Below are positions 55,186-63,615 of a DNA stretch of 64,000 nucleotides, piece by piece. Source of the stretch: AP-15 sp963747735. Lineage in GTDB: Bacteria > Pseudomonadota > Alphaproteobacteria > ATCC43930 > CGMCC-115725. The stretch spans positions 1 to 64,000 of the forward strand of contig CAVVGE010000007.1 of assembly GCA_963747735.1 (NCBI GenBank), written 5' to 3'. A program made the position numbers and the translations under genes. The notes under the pieces were generated by a model. The model was not told where the DNA came from. It was given only the letters and a program-made list of their open reading frames with translations, and ran no database searches. Position 1 is the first letter of the stretch. Every line of letters begins with the position of its first letter.

Positions 55186-55896
55186 CGAAACGCTCCTGCA
55201 ACGGGTTGCGGCCGCGGCGGCCGCAGATGGCGATCGAATGGCGGCCGGCGAGGCGGTCAGCGTCGCCGGCCGCTGCTAAGTCGAAGGCGCCGAGACCGCG
55301 CCGCCAGGGCGACACGCCGCAACCCGTGGTGATCGATCGTATTGCTGGAAAACATGGAAACTACCGGGCAAAAGTTCCCCGCGGGGAACGGCGGCGAGCA
55401 GCCTTCGGCGCCCCTCAGGACGCCAAGCCGATAAGTCGCAGCTCGAAGCGCTCGATAGTCATCGCCTCTCCGCTAGCAGGCCCCAGCCGCCGCGTCAACC
55501 CTCTCTTCCGGCGGTGATGTACGGAGATTTGTGTGAGGCCGCCCGCGCCAACTCCGTCAGGAGCCGGGCCGAGGTGGCGCTCGTAACCCCGCCAGCGGCC
55601 GATCGAATGGCGATAGAGCGGCCGGCGCACCTGCCGGCTGCTGCGGTGAAGACCGTTCGGCAAGACAAGCACGGGAGCGTGCGCTCGGCCCGCTCCGCCT
55701 CATCGTGCTTCAATAGGGCGTCCAGGGGGGCCCCCTTCACGTCGCCGGCGCGCCTGTCACTTTTATTTACACGCCGTCTGCGCTCGGCGAGCTGTGCAAC
55801 ATATTAGATTTCTTTAAAGTTTTAACATGAGATTCTCCAACGGGGTATGCTGCGGCTCATCAGCAAGCGGGAGCGGGCATACGCGGGGGGATCACA
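55186..55896. other. Gene-poor stretch between leuA and the IS630 remnant
   Basis: About 710 bp without a supportable gene. A minus-strand frame at 55495-55740 (ending ...HKSPYITAGREG) has a CLSC pair but no family I know. The last 140 bp (55755-55896) are AT-rich and lead into the transposase remnant; no clear terminal inverted repeats were found. Confidence 0.5.
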
Positions 55897-56205
55897 GTGG
55901 AAGTAAGCGCGGCCGATCAGGCACGGTTGGCAGCCATCGTCGCGGATCGGAACAGCCGGCAGAAGCACGTTTGGCGGGCGCGGATCGTGTTGCTGACGGC
56001 GGACGGCCTGAGCACCAATGAGATCATGCGCCGGCCGGCAAGAACAAAGTTACCGTATGACGCTGGGAGGAGCGGTTCATGAGGGCGGGGATCGAGGGTC
56101 TGCTGCACGACAAGATGCGGCCCTCGCGCATCCCGCCGCTGCCGGCCAGCGTGCACGAGCGAACGGTGGCGCCCACCCTTGACGATCCGCCGGACGAGGC
56201 GACGA
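55897..56205 (+). mobile_element. IS630-family transposase remnant
   Basis: The start of an IS630-type transposase is recognisable: VSAADQARLAAIVADRNSRQ, HVWRARIVLLTADGLSTNEI. It then breaks, and in another frame reads MRAGIEGLLHDKMRPSRIPP with TLDDPPDEAT. Only the N-terminal helix-turn-helix portion is left; the DDE catalytic part is absent. It is a dead copy that was truncated and frameshifted. Confidence 0.85.
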
Positions 56206-56322
56206 GCGCGGGCACGGCGGGAATACGAAACTTGTGTGTCGGAATATTTTATACTTGGCCTGAAAACGAAAGCGGGCCACCCTTTTCTGGGCGGCCCGCA
56301 CGCAAGTGGCGACTTGGAGGGT

Positions 56323-57003
56323 TTACTTTACCCCCCGGCGACGGCGAAGCCAACCCAGCCCCAGCAGGCCAGCGCCGAGGATCGCCAACGAGGCCGGCTC
56401 CGGAACAGCTGGTGGCGCCTGTGAGATCGTGTTGGTAAGCCCCGTCACGACCGCATTAAGGCCGGTTCTCACCGTGTCGGTGATAGTCAGTTCCGAAACG
56501 GGGGAGAAGATATCGGTTTCGGGGCAAGTTGAGACACTTGGATTTACCGTTCTCGTGCAATTGAGGCCGGTGGTCGCCTGGAGGTTCGCGCTTGCAGGGA
56601 AGCGGGGATCCAAAGCGTCAAGGCTGATGTCCCCCTCAAAATCGTCGATCAAGAAGCCCTTTGACAGGGATGTGTCGACGGCGACGGTATACGAAACACT
56701 GCCGGTCTCGTTTGCACCGAGTGAGCCCAAGAATCCCATGGTGACGTTACCTGGAACGGTGCCGAATTCGAAATTAGCGCTACCGGTCCCAGTTACTGCA
56801 CCACCGATGGCGAAGCCGCCAAAAACCTTGTCGCCCGCCTCCACACAATTACCCGCCGTCAGCAGGAACGAGTCGGTTACACTCCCCCCACTGGCAACGG
56901 TCTGCGTAGTGCCGGTGCAGAAGGAAGGTCCGGCTTGGGCGTCGCCGGCGAAGGCCAGTGCGGCCAAGATACCCAACGCGGTCCCAACAAGTAATTTGTT
57001 CAT
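56323..57003 (-). CDS. PEP-CTERM-sorted exported protein
   Basis: A 226-residue secreted protein, start ATG 57003 after AGAGAGGTGA. A signal peptide (NKLLVGTALGILAALAFAG, cut after DAQA) leads a beta-rich body with repeated Gly/Thr (GAVTGTGSANFEFG). It ends with the sorting signal VPEPASLAILGAGLLGLGW and RRRRGVK. The PEP-CTERM/exosortase system cleaves such tails and anchors or exports the protein, often with exopolysaccharide. The matching exosortase gene (epsH) is not in the window. The body has no named family. Confidence 0.9.
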   Translation of the reverse strand: MNKLLVGTALGILAALAFAGDAQAGPSFCTGTTQTVASGGSVTDSFLLTAGNCVEAGDKVFGGFAIGGAVTGTGSANFEFGTVPGNVTMGFLGSLGANETGSVSYTVAVDTSLSKGFLIDDFEGDISLDALDPRFPASANLQATTGLNCTRTVNPSVSTCPETDIFSPVSELTITDTVRTGLNAVVTGLTNTISQAPPAVPEPASLAILGAGLLGLGWLRRRRGVK

Positions 57004-57546
57004 CAGGTCACCTCTCTCGACGTAGGTGTCGAATGCCGAGCAAGATCCGTGCCATCGTTATCAACGTTAATGATAACCGATGGTTAACGCCGTGCCGCCG
57101 GGCGTGGCGAAACCCATTCGGCTGATTTTGTAAAAATTTCCGACGGAACAGAGACCGAATACAGCGCTGTCGGGTTCGGGCCGGCGCCGCGGTTATCGGT
57201 CGAGATGCCTCGCGACGGCTCTGCGGAGACCGGAGAAGCCAATCTAACTGATTGACACAACGTGATCTTCGTCGCTCCACCCCAGGGTCGCGATCAAGGC
57301 TTCCGAGGGCCGCCGCCGCCCGGCGGACCGATCAGCTGCTGTAAAGAAATCCGTCGGATCAATCGGCGGCGGGTCGACTACCGGGAGCCGGAGCCCGTAA
57401 GCGATAGTCTGCGGTCGCTGGCGCGAGCCATCCCGGTCGGTATAGGGGCAAGCTCTTCGAAGCCCACCTTTAGTTGTCCTATCGGGTCAATCCTCAATTC
57501 TCTGCGAAATTCAACCTACTCGGATTTTAACTTGTGGGGAAACTAG
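57004..57546. other. Gene-free stretch upstream of the PEP-CTERM gene
   Basis: About 540 bp, partly AT-rich near 57040-57150, holding the minus-strand promoter of the PEP-CTERM gene. No other complete frame is convincing. The right end merges with the detached PEP-CTERM tail. Confidence 0.5.
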
Positions 57547-57735
57547 ACGTATAATAAGGTTCAGGATATCAGTCTTGAGACGCAGGTCTATACGATTGAC
57601 TTCCTCAGCCGCGGCGCGAGCTATGGCGGCGCCATGGAACTGAAAACAATTCCCGAACCGGCGTCGCTTGCGCTGTTTGGCGGGGCATTGATCGGTTTCG
57701 GATTGCGCCGCCGTCGTCGTTCCCGTCGAGTGTAA
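57547..57735 (+). pseudogene. Detached PEP-CTERM C-terminal tail
   Basis: After an in-frame stop the plus strand reads VQDISLETQVYTIDFLSRG, SYGGAMELK, then the motif IPEPASLALFGGALIGFGL with RRRRRSRRV, ending TAA at 57733-57735. That is a full PEP-CTERM sorting signal with only about 25 residues of body left and no start. It is a remnant of a second exported protein. A hairpin terminator follows at 57760. Confidence 0.8.
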
Positions 57736-57759
57736 AGAACGCCGACGGTCGGCCCACAC

Positions 57760-57789
57760 AAGCGGCGTTTTCTCAAGCGCCGCTTTTTT
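57760..57789 (+). terminator. Rho-independent terminator after the PEP-CTERM tail
   Basis: The stem AAGCGGCG / CGCCGCTT (8 bp) with a 10-nt loop is followed by a T-run (57784-57789). The position 25 bp after the stop fits the end of the former plus-strand gene. It could also insulate the minus-strand cobW-type gene that ends at 57817. Confidence 0.8.
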
Positions 57790-57816
57790 GTCACGGGCCT
57801 GGTCGGCAAGCCCCAG

Positions 57817-58896
57817 CTAGCGCGGCACCTCATCGATCGCGACAACGCCGGCAAAGAGCTGCGTCACCGCCTGTCGCGACAGGCCGCGGGTGATAAAGAC
57901 GAGGCGCGAGCGGCGGTCCTCGTCGGGCCATTCCTCCAATTCGACCGGCGGATGAGCGACGTGCTGAACGTAATGCACGACGACCGGGCCGCGGCACCCC
58001 TCGATCGCGACGAGGCCTTTGACCCGCAACAGATCGGGCCCGCGCAGCGCCATCAGCACCGCCATCGCCTGGTCGAAGGCGGGCCACGACAGCGGTTTCT
58101 CGAACATCAGCGCGAAGGTTTCGAGGCCGTGGGTGTGGCCGTGGGTGTGGCCGTGGGTGTGAGTGTGCCGGGTCTCGCCCACCCCGGCTTCGCGCGGCGC
58201 GGTCGGCGGCTCGTCGAGCAGAAAAGCCGGATCGATCGCGCCAGCGACGGCGAGGCGCACCGGGCCCGGGTTGAGCCGCCCGATCTGCGCGACAACACGC
58301 TCGACCGCGTCATTGCCGGCGAGATCGGCCTTGGTCACGACGATCCGGTCGGCGAGCGCCACCTGGCTGCGCGCCTCGGGCATGTTTTCGAGGTTCGCCG
58401 CGCCAGCCGCGGCATCGACGACCGCGATCAGCGCCTGCAAATGAAATTCGCGGCCGAGCCCGCGGTCGGTGGCGAAGGTCTGCAGCACCGGGCCGGGATC
58501 GGCGAGCCCCGAGGTCTCGATAATGACCCGCTCAAAGCTCGGCACCGCGCCGCGCACCCGGTCGGCAAAGAGCGCGCGCAGGCTGTCCTGCAAATCGGTG
58601 CGGACATTGCAGCAGAGGCAGCCGTTGCCGAGCAGCACGGTTGTATCGCTGCTCGACCGCAAGAGCGCGTGGTCGATGCCGACCTCGCCATATTCATTGA
58701 CGACAACGGCGCTGTTGGCGCCCTCCGGCTGCTGCAACAGCGCCTTGATCAGCGTCGTCTTGCCCGAGCCGAGAAACCCGGTCACGGCAACGACCGGCAG
58801 CCGCGGCCCCCGCACATGCCGGCGGCGCCGGCCGAAGCGCGATGCATCCTTGCCGCCGAACAGCGATTGCGGCCCGCTCTCGGATGTCGATGTCAA
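57817..58896 (-). CDS. CobW-type G3E GTPase with His-rich loop
   Basis: A 359-residue GTPase of the same superfamily as 48278-49264. Walker A is TGFLGSGKTT, the CxCC site is GNGCLCCNVRTD, VIIETSGLADPG follows, and the guanine motif is VVTKADL. A histidine-rich insert (THTHGHTHGHTHG) sits before the C-terminal CobW domain. Such inserts bind zinc, nickel or cobalt. The client is unknown; it is not next to a cobalamin gene. The N-terminal ~30 residues are basic and variable, so the start is not firmly fixed. Confidence 0.92.
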   Translation of the reverse strand: MTSTSESGPQSLFGGKDASRFGRRRRHVRGPRLPVVAVTGFLGSGKTTLIKALLQQPEGANSAVVVNEYGEVGIDHALLRSSSDTTVLLGNGCLCCNVRTDLQDSLRALFADRVRGAVPSFERVIIETSGLADPGPVLQTFATDRGLGREFHLQALIAVVDAAAGAANLENMPEARSQVALADRIVVTKADLAGNDAVERVVAQIGRLNPGPVRLAVAGAIDPAFLLDEPPTAPREAGVGETRHTHTHGHTHGHTHGLETFALMFEKPLSWPAFDQAMAVLMALRGPDLLRVKGLVAIEGCRGPVVVHYVQHVAHPPVELEEWPDEDRRSRLVFITRGLSRQAVTQLFAGVVAIDEVPR

Positions 58897-59035
58897 AGAC
58901 GCAAAGCCTTCTGAACCGCGGCAGCCCGCGTGAAGGGGTCGGGCGACCGTCCCGCCACCGGCTTATCGAAGATGGGATCGGCAGCTGCACGAGCATTCCA
59001 GCGCAGCTCGTCGGCTCACCGCAGGACGCAACCGC

Positions 59036-59308
59036 TCACCCGATCGGATGGCCCAACCTGTGGAGCACGGACATGACACCCCACAGGATCGCGACCCATA
59101 GCAGCAAGGACAGCAGCAACAGCCCGGCCCAGGACAGGATCTTGACCCACGAAACAACGACTCTGCGCGGCGGCGCCTCGGTCGGCGGCGGGCATATCCG
59201 CGAGATTCCCCGATCGGCTCGCCAGCTGTGCTCGGCGATATCGTGGCCGGGTGCCGCCGGGTCCGTCGATGATCGCTTCCGGTCGAGCCGCTCCAGAGTG
59301 GAAGGCAT
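59036..59308 (-). CDS. Small single-span membrane protein
   Basis: A 90-residue frame with a polar N-terminus (PSTLERLDRKRSSTDP...) and one strong membrane span VKILSWAGLLLLSLLLWVAI near the C-terminus. No family is recognised. The gene is short and lies between cobW and the LVIVD gene, so expression is uncertain. Confidence 0.5.
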   Translation of the reverse strand: MPSTLERLDRKRSSTDPAAPGHDIAEHSWRADRGISRICPPPTEAPPRRVVVSWVKILSWAGLLLLSLLLWVAILWGVMSVLHRLGHPIG

Positions 59309-59421
59309 AGCGACATCCGCCTTATCGCGCCCAATCTGTCAAGTCTATTTCAACACACGGTGCGCCCGTGCGTCAAAAAAGCGTCCTACCGCCAAAGACC
59401 CTCCCGATATTCGCCCGGTTT

Positions 59422-60639
59422 TCAGAAGTCCATCTCAAGGGTGTAAAGCCCGCCGACATGGCGGTCGACGGTGTAGACGATCTGGCGCTCGTCGACGAAC
59501 ACGTCGTTGATCTGGATCGCCCCGCTCGGCGCCCGCTCGGGCGGCGCCGGCACAAAATAGCCAACCTCCGCCGGCTGGTACGGGTTGGAGATGTCGCAGG
59601 CGCGCAACCCGCCGTTAAAATAGGTGGCGAGCACGATCTGGTCCGATTTCCACGCGTTGGGCTTTGGCACGTTTTCGTAAAGGTTGTGGGCGCCGTAGCG
59701 TGCCCCCGGCCGCTGAAAGGTTTCGAGCGGCGGCAGCGGGCAGGTCGAGATCGGCACCGGGTTCTCCTCCATGCGGCCGTCGACGATCCAAACGAGCTTT
59801 GGCCAGTCCGCCCCCTCGGTGCGCGTGCATTCGTCGCTGACGACGTAGAGGCCGCGGTCGAACAGCGGCACGACGGTGTGGGTGAAGCCGAAATAGGGCG
59901 GGTGGTAATCCCAGCGCGCCACCATCTTCGGGTGCGCCTTGTCGGCAATGTCGAGGGTGACGAGCCCGCCGTCGATATAGCCGAGATAGGCGCGGTCCGG
60001 CCGCTCCGGATAGACGTTGGTGTTGTGCGCGCGAAACCCGGTATCGGCGTGCTCGGGATGGCGCGTCGGCGGCGGCGCGCTGTCGCCCTGGCGCGTGCCG
60101 GGCAGCCACCAGCGCCCGACCTCGACCGGCTTTGTCGGGTTCTTGACGTCGATGACCCGGTAGAACTGGTCGTCTTTCGGATGGGTCGGCACAAAATCCG
60201 GCGCGCCCGAGCTCATGTGGATGTATTCGCCATCGGCGAACCACAGCTGGTGCACGCCGCGCGAATTGGGCCCGGAGCAATCGAAAAAGCTGATCGAGCG
60301 CGGGTTCTCCGGCACCGAGATGTCGAACAATTCGACGCCCGCCGGCTGCAGCCCGTGATGCGTCGTCTGATAGGCGACCGCCATGATGTCGCCGACCGTC
60401 TCCAGCGAGTTCGAGCGCATATGCGATTGCGGCAGGTCGCGGCGAGAGACGACTTTGGGCTGTCGCGGGTCGCTGACATCGACGGCGGTAAAGTTTTTCG
60501 GCGCGCTCTCATGCGCGAGCCACAGGATGCGGCGCCCGTCCTTGGCGATCTGGATCGACATGCCCTCGCCGATCCCGCCAAAGCCGTCGAGCTCGTGATG
60601 CGCCAATTGCTTGAAGTTCCAGATCGCCGTCTCGGGCAT
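59422..60639 (-). CDS. LVIVD-repeat beta-propeller-like protein
   Basis: A 405-residue protein from ATG 60639 (PETAIWNFKQLAHHELDGFG), with an alternative ATG at 60681. Repeated blade-like units end in D(I/V)SDP, PVEVGRWW, VTLDIADKAHPKMVARW, RACDISNPYQPAEVGYF. These are typical of LVIVD repeats. Function is unknown; such proteins are often exported, but no signal peptide is seen with this start. It is likely monocistronic. Confidence 0.85.
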   Translation of the reverse strand: MPETAIWNFKQLAHHELDGFGGIGEGMSIQIAKDGRRILWLAHESAPKNFTAVDVSDPRQPKVVSRRDLPQSHMRSNSLETVGDIMAVAYQTTHHGLQPAGVELFDISVPENPRSISFFDCSGPNSRGVHQLWFADGEYIHMSSGAPDFVPTHPKDDQFYRVIDVKNPTKPVEVGRWWLPGTRQGDSAPPPTRHPEHADTGFRAHNTNVYPERPDRAYLGYIDGGLVTLDIADKAHPKMVARWDYHPPYFGFTHTVVPLFDRGLYVVSDECTRTEGADWPKLVWIVDGRMEENPVPISTCPLPPLETFQRPGARYGAHNLYENVPKPNAWKSDQIVLATYFNGGLRACDISNPYQPAEVGYFVPAPPERAPSGAIQINDVFVDERQIVYTVDRHVGGLYTLEMDF

Positions 60640-61009
60640 GCGCCGTCCCCCGCCGTAAATTTCGCGAATAGCCGGCGGCACCCTCGCGCCGACCGGGTGC
60701 GCCCGTCAAGCCGGCGTTGGAGGGTATAATCCCAATCAGCATCGGCCCTCGCCCTGCGCCGCTCCCCTCCGCTTTCCCGGCGCAAGCCGGGACCCAGTTC
60801 TCCACACCTCGATCGCTCGCCATGGCGGGCACGACCAGCCCGGAAGGACAAGTGGAAAAGCGGAGTTTGTGGGGGCTGTGGGTCCCGGCTTTCGCCGGGA
60901 AAGCCGGAATGGACGGATAACAATCTCATCGGCGGCAATCGAGCGGAGTGGCGTCGGCGCTCGTTCCGACGTAACAATCGCGGCCTTTATCTTTACCGGC
61001 GGGGTGGCG
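60640..61009. other. Gene-free divergent region with inverted repeat
   Basis: This 370-bp gap separates the LVIVD gene and the molybdenum hydroxylase. It contains the promoter regions of both and a long inverted repeat (60771-60904). No open frame here has family character. Confidence 0.55.
60771..60904. repeat. Inverted pair of 27-nt palindromic repeats
   Basis: The arm at 60771-60797 (GCTTTCCCGGCGCAAGCC then GGGACCCAG) is matched in inverted orientation at 60876-60904, with one mismatch and a 2-nt insertion. Each arm is itself an imperfect palindrome around CCGGC/GCCGG. CGGGAAAGCCGGGACCC-type elements are common extragenic repeats in alphaproteobacteria. The pair would form a ~130-nt hairpin. 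Confidence 0.8.
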
Positions 61010-61489
61010 ATGGCATCGGTCAGCTTTACCGTGAACGGGCGCGCCGTCGCGGTCGGCGCGGACGCGGACACGCCATTGCTCGATGTGCTGCGCAACCACC
61101 TCGGGCTCAAGGGCAGCAAGTTCGGCTGCGGCCTCGAGCAATGCGGCTGCTGCATGGTGCTGATCGACGGCGAGCCGGCGAAGTCTTGCGGCAAGGCGCT
61201 CTCGACCGTCGCCGGCCGCGCGGTCACGACGATCGAAGGGCTCGGCAGCCGCGACCGGCCGCATCCGCTGCAGCAAGCGTTTCTCGACGAGCAGGCCGGC
61301 CAGTGCGGCTATTGCCTCCCCGGCATCCTGATATCGGCAGCGGCGCTCCTCGACCGCAATCCGGCGCCGTCGCGGGCCGAGATCGCGACCGCCATCGACG
61401 ACAACATCTGCCGCTGCGGCAGCCATGTCCGCATCCTGCGCGCCATCCAGCGCGCTGCCGAGCGGATGCGCGCCGGAGCCGCGCCATGA
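61010..61489 (+). CDS. Molybdenum hydroxylase small subunit, (2Fe-2S)
   Basis: A 159-residue iron-sulfur subunit of the xanthine dehydrogenase family. The plant-type ferredoxin cysteines lie in GCGLEQCGCCMVLIDG plus the AKSC further on, and the second cluster in QCGYC and NICRCG. ATG 61010 is chosen because it directly starts the ferredoxin fold; an upstream open stretch has no homology. Its stop overlaps the large subunit ATG. No FAD-binding middle subunit follows, so electrons must leave by another carrier. Confidence 0.93.
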   Translation: MASVSFTVNGRAVAVGADADTPLLDVLRNHLGLKGSKFGCGLEQCGCCMVLIDGEPAKSCGKALSTVAGRAVTTIEGLGSRDRPHPLQQAFLDEQAGQCGYCLPGILISAAALLDRNPAPSRAEIATAIDDNICRCGSHVRILRAIQRAAERMRAGAAP

Positions 61490-63609
61490 GCGGGAACGCA
61501 GCGCTGCCGGCGATGCTGGCGGCCAATCCGCGGCTCGACCGATGGGTCTCCTTCCCGGCGCCGGGGAAGGTCCGGGTCGCCACCGGCCGGGTCGAGATCG
61601 GCCAGGGCGTGCTGACCGCGATGCGCCAGATCGCCGCCGAGGAGCTCGATGTGGCGCCCGCGCGCATCCTGCTCGAATCGGGCGACACCGAGCTGACCCC
61701 AAACGAGGGCTACACCGCCGGCAGCCAGTCGATGCAGGTTGGCGGGGTCGCGCTGCGCCAGGCTTGCGCCGAGGTGCGCGCGCTCTTTCTCGACCATGCG
61801 GCGGCGTGCTTGGGCTATGCCCGCGCCGATCTCGGCGTCGATGACGGCGCCATCACCTTGCGCGGTGCCGCGACCGGCAAGGATTACTGGTCGCTCGCCG
61901 GTGCGGTCGAGCTGGCGCGCAACGCCGATGGCCGCGCGTCGATAAAACAGGTCGCCAGCTACGGCATCGTCGGCCGCAACGCGCCCCGCGTCGATCTCGC
62001 GGCCAAGGTGTTTGGCGAGGCCGCCTTTATCCACGACATGACGCTCGACGGCATGGTCCATGCGCGAACCGTGCGCCAGCCGCGCCGGGGTGCGGTGCTC
62101 CGGAGCGTGGACGAAGCGGCGATCCGCCACGCCGCGAAAGGTCCGATCGAGATCCTGCGCGACGGCAATTTTCTCGCCATCCTCGGCGCCGACGAGACCG
62201 TCGTCGAAGCCGCTGCCGCGGTCGCGCCAAATTACGTCGCCTGGGACGAGGTCGACGCCATCGCGCCCTTTCAGGAAGAGGCGCGCTGGCTGTTGCAGCA
62301 GCCGTCGAACGACCGGCTGGTCGGCCCGCCGCCGGCCGATCCCGGCACCGGCGCGAGCCGGCACGAGGCCTCCTATACGCGGATGCACGTCGCCCATGCC
62401 TCGATCGCACCCTCCTGCGGGCTCGCGCGCTATCGCGACGGCCGCCTCGAAGTGTGGACTCATTCGCAGGGGGTCTATCCGCTGCGCGACGCGCTGGCGC
62501 GCACCCTGAAGCTCGATCCCACGGCGATCTCGGTCAGGCACGTGCAGGGGCCGGGCTGCTATGGCCATAACGGCGCCGACGACGCCGCCGCCGATGCGGC
62601 AGCCTTGGCGGTGCGGCGGCCGGGGCAGCCGGTCCGGGTGCGCTGGCGGCGCGACGAGGAGTTCGGGTTCGAGCCGGTCAGCCCGTCGATGGTGGTGCGG
62701 GCCGCGGCGGCGCTCGACGGGTCGCAGCGGCCGATCGACTGGACCACCGAAATCTGGAGCGGCCGCCACGGCAGCCGGCCGGGCGGCGGCGGCAATCTGC
62801 TCGCGGCCGAGGCGCTCCCCGACCCGCCGCCGCCGGCGCCGCTCAACGAATCCTCGGGCGCGCCCGGCGCCGGCACCCGCAACGGCGAGCCGCTCTACGA
62901 TTTTGCGGCGAAGCGCATCGTCCACCACCTTGTCGCCGAGACCCCGGTGCGGACCTCCTCGCTGCGCGGGCTCGGCGCCACGCTCAATGTCTTCGCCATC
63001 GAATCGATGATGGACGAATTGGCCGGGCGCGCCGGAGTGGACCCGGTGGCCTATCGGCTCTCGGTGCTGTCCGACCCGCGCGCCCGGGCCGTCGTCGAGC
63101 GGGCGGCGCAGATGGCGGGGTGGCGGCCGGGGAGGCCCTCCGGCGCCGGGCATGGCCGGGGCATCGGCTTTGCCCGCTACAAGAACCTCGCCGCCTATGC
63201 CGCAGTCGTTGCCGAGGTCGCGGTCGATGAGCATGTCCGGGTCGAGCGGGTGTGGTGCGCCGCCGATGCCGGGCTCGTGATCAACCCCGATGGTGCGGTC
63301 AACCAGCTCGAAGGCAATATCGTCCAGGCGGCGAGCTGGGCGCTCAAGGAGGGGGTGCGGCTCGATGCGGGCGGCATCGCCTCGCGCGACTGGGAAACCT
63401 ACCCGGTGCTCCGCTTCAGCGAGGTGCCGGAGATCGCGGTCGAGCTGGTCGAGCCCGCCTCCGACCGGCCCCCGCTCGGCATCGGCGAAGCCGCCGGCGG
63501 CCCGGCGGTCGCCGCGATCGGCAACGCCGTCGCCCACGCGCTCGGCACCCGCCTGCGCGACCTGCCGTTGACCCGCGAGCGGATCATGGCGGCGCTGCTG
63601 CGGGCCTAG
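61486..63609 (+). CDS. Molybdenum hydroxylase large (molybdopterin) subunit
   Basis: A 707-residue Mo-cofactor subunit, ATG 61486 overlapping the small subunit (ATGA). Features are GRVEIGQGVLTAMRQIAAEE, the QVGGVALRQ segment, RTSSLRGLGATLNVFAIE and the catalytic Glu in LGIGEAAGGP near the C-terminus. This two-subunit plan without FAD resembles isoquinoline 1-oxidoreductase or nicotinate dehydrogenase. The substrate is therefore probably an N-heterocycle or aldehyde, which sequence cannot decide. No cytochrome subunit is next to it in the window. Confidence 0.93.
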   Translation: MSGNAALPAMLAANPRLDRWVSFPAPGKVRVATGRVEIGQGVLTAMRQIAAEELDVAPARILLESGDTELTPNEGYTAGSQSMQVGGVALRQACAEVRALFLDHAAACLGYARADLGVDDGAITLRGAATGKDYWSLAGAVELARNADGRASIKQVASYGIVGRNAPRVDLAAKVFGEAAFIHDMTLDGMVHARTVRQPRRGAVLRSVDEAAIRHAAKGPIEILRDGNFLAILGADETVVEAAAAVAPNYVAWDEVDAIAPFQEEARWLLQQPSNDRLVGPPPADPGTGASRHEASYTRMHVAHASIAPSCGLARYRDGRLEVWTHSQGVYPLRDALARTLKLDPTAISVRHVQGPGCYGHNGADDAAADAAALAVRRPGQPVRVRWRRDEEFGFEPVSPSMVVRAAAALDGSQRPIDWTTEIWSGRHGSRPGGGGNLLAAEALPDPPPPAPLNESSGAPGAGTRNGEPLYDFAAKRIVHHLVAETPVRTSSLRGLGATLNVFAIESMMDELAGRAGVDPVAYRLSVLSDPRARAVVERAAQMAGWRPGRPSGAGHGRGIGFARYKNLAAYAAVVAEVAVDEHVRVERVWCAADAGLVINPDGAVNQLEGNIVQAASWALKEGVRLDAGGIASRDWETYPVLRFSEVPEIAVELVEPASDRPPLGIGEAAGGPAVAAIGNAVAHALGTRLRDLPLTRERIMAALLRA

Positions 63610-63615
63610 CCGGGG

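Noticed and set aside
55495..55740. Minus-strand 81-codon frame with a CLSC motif
   Set aside because: A single Cys pair without a second pair or any family match; composition like surrounding non-coding DNA.
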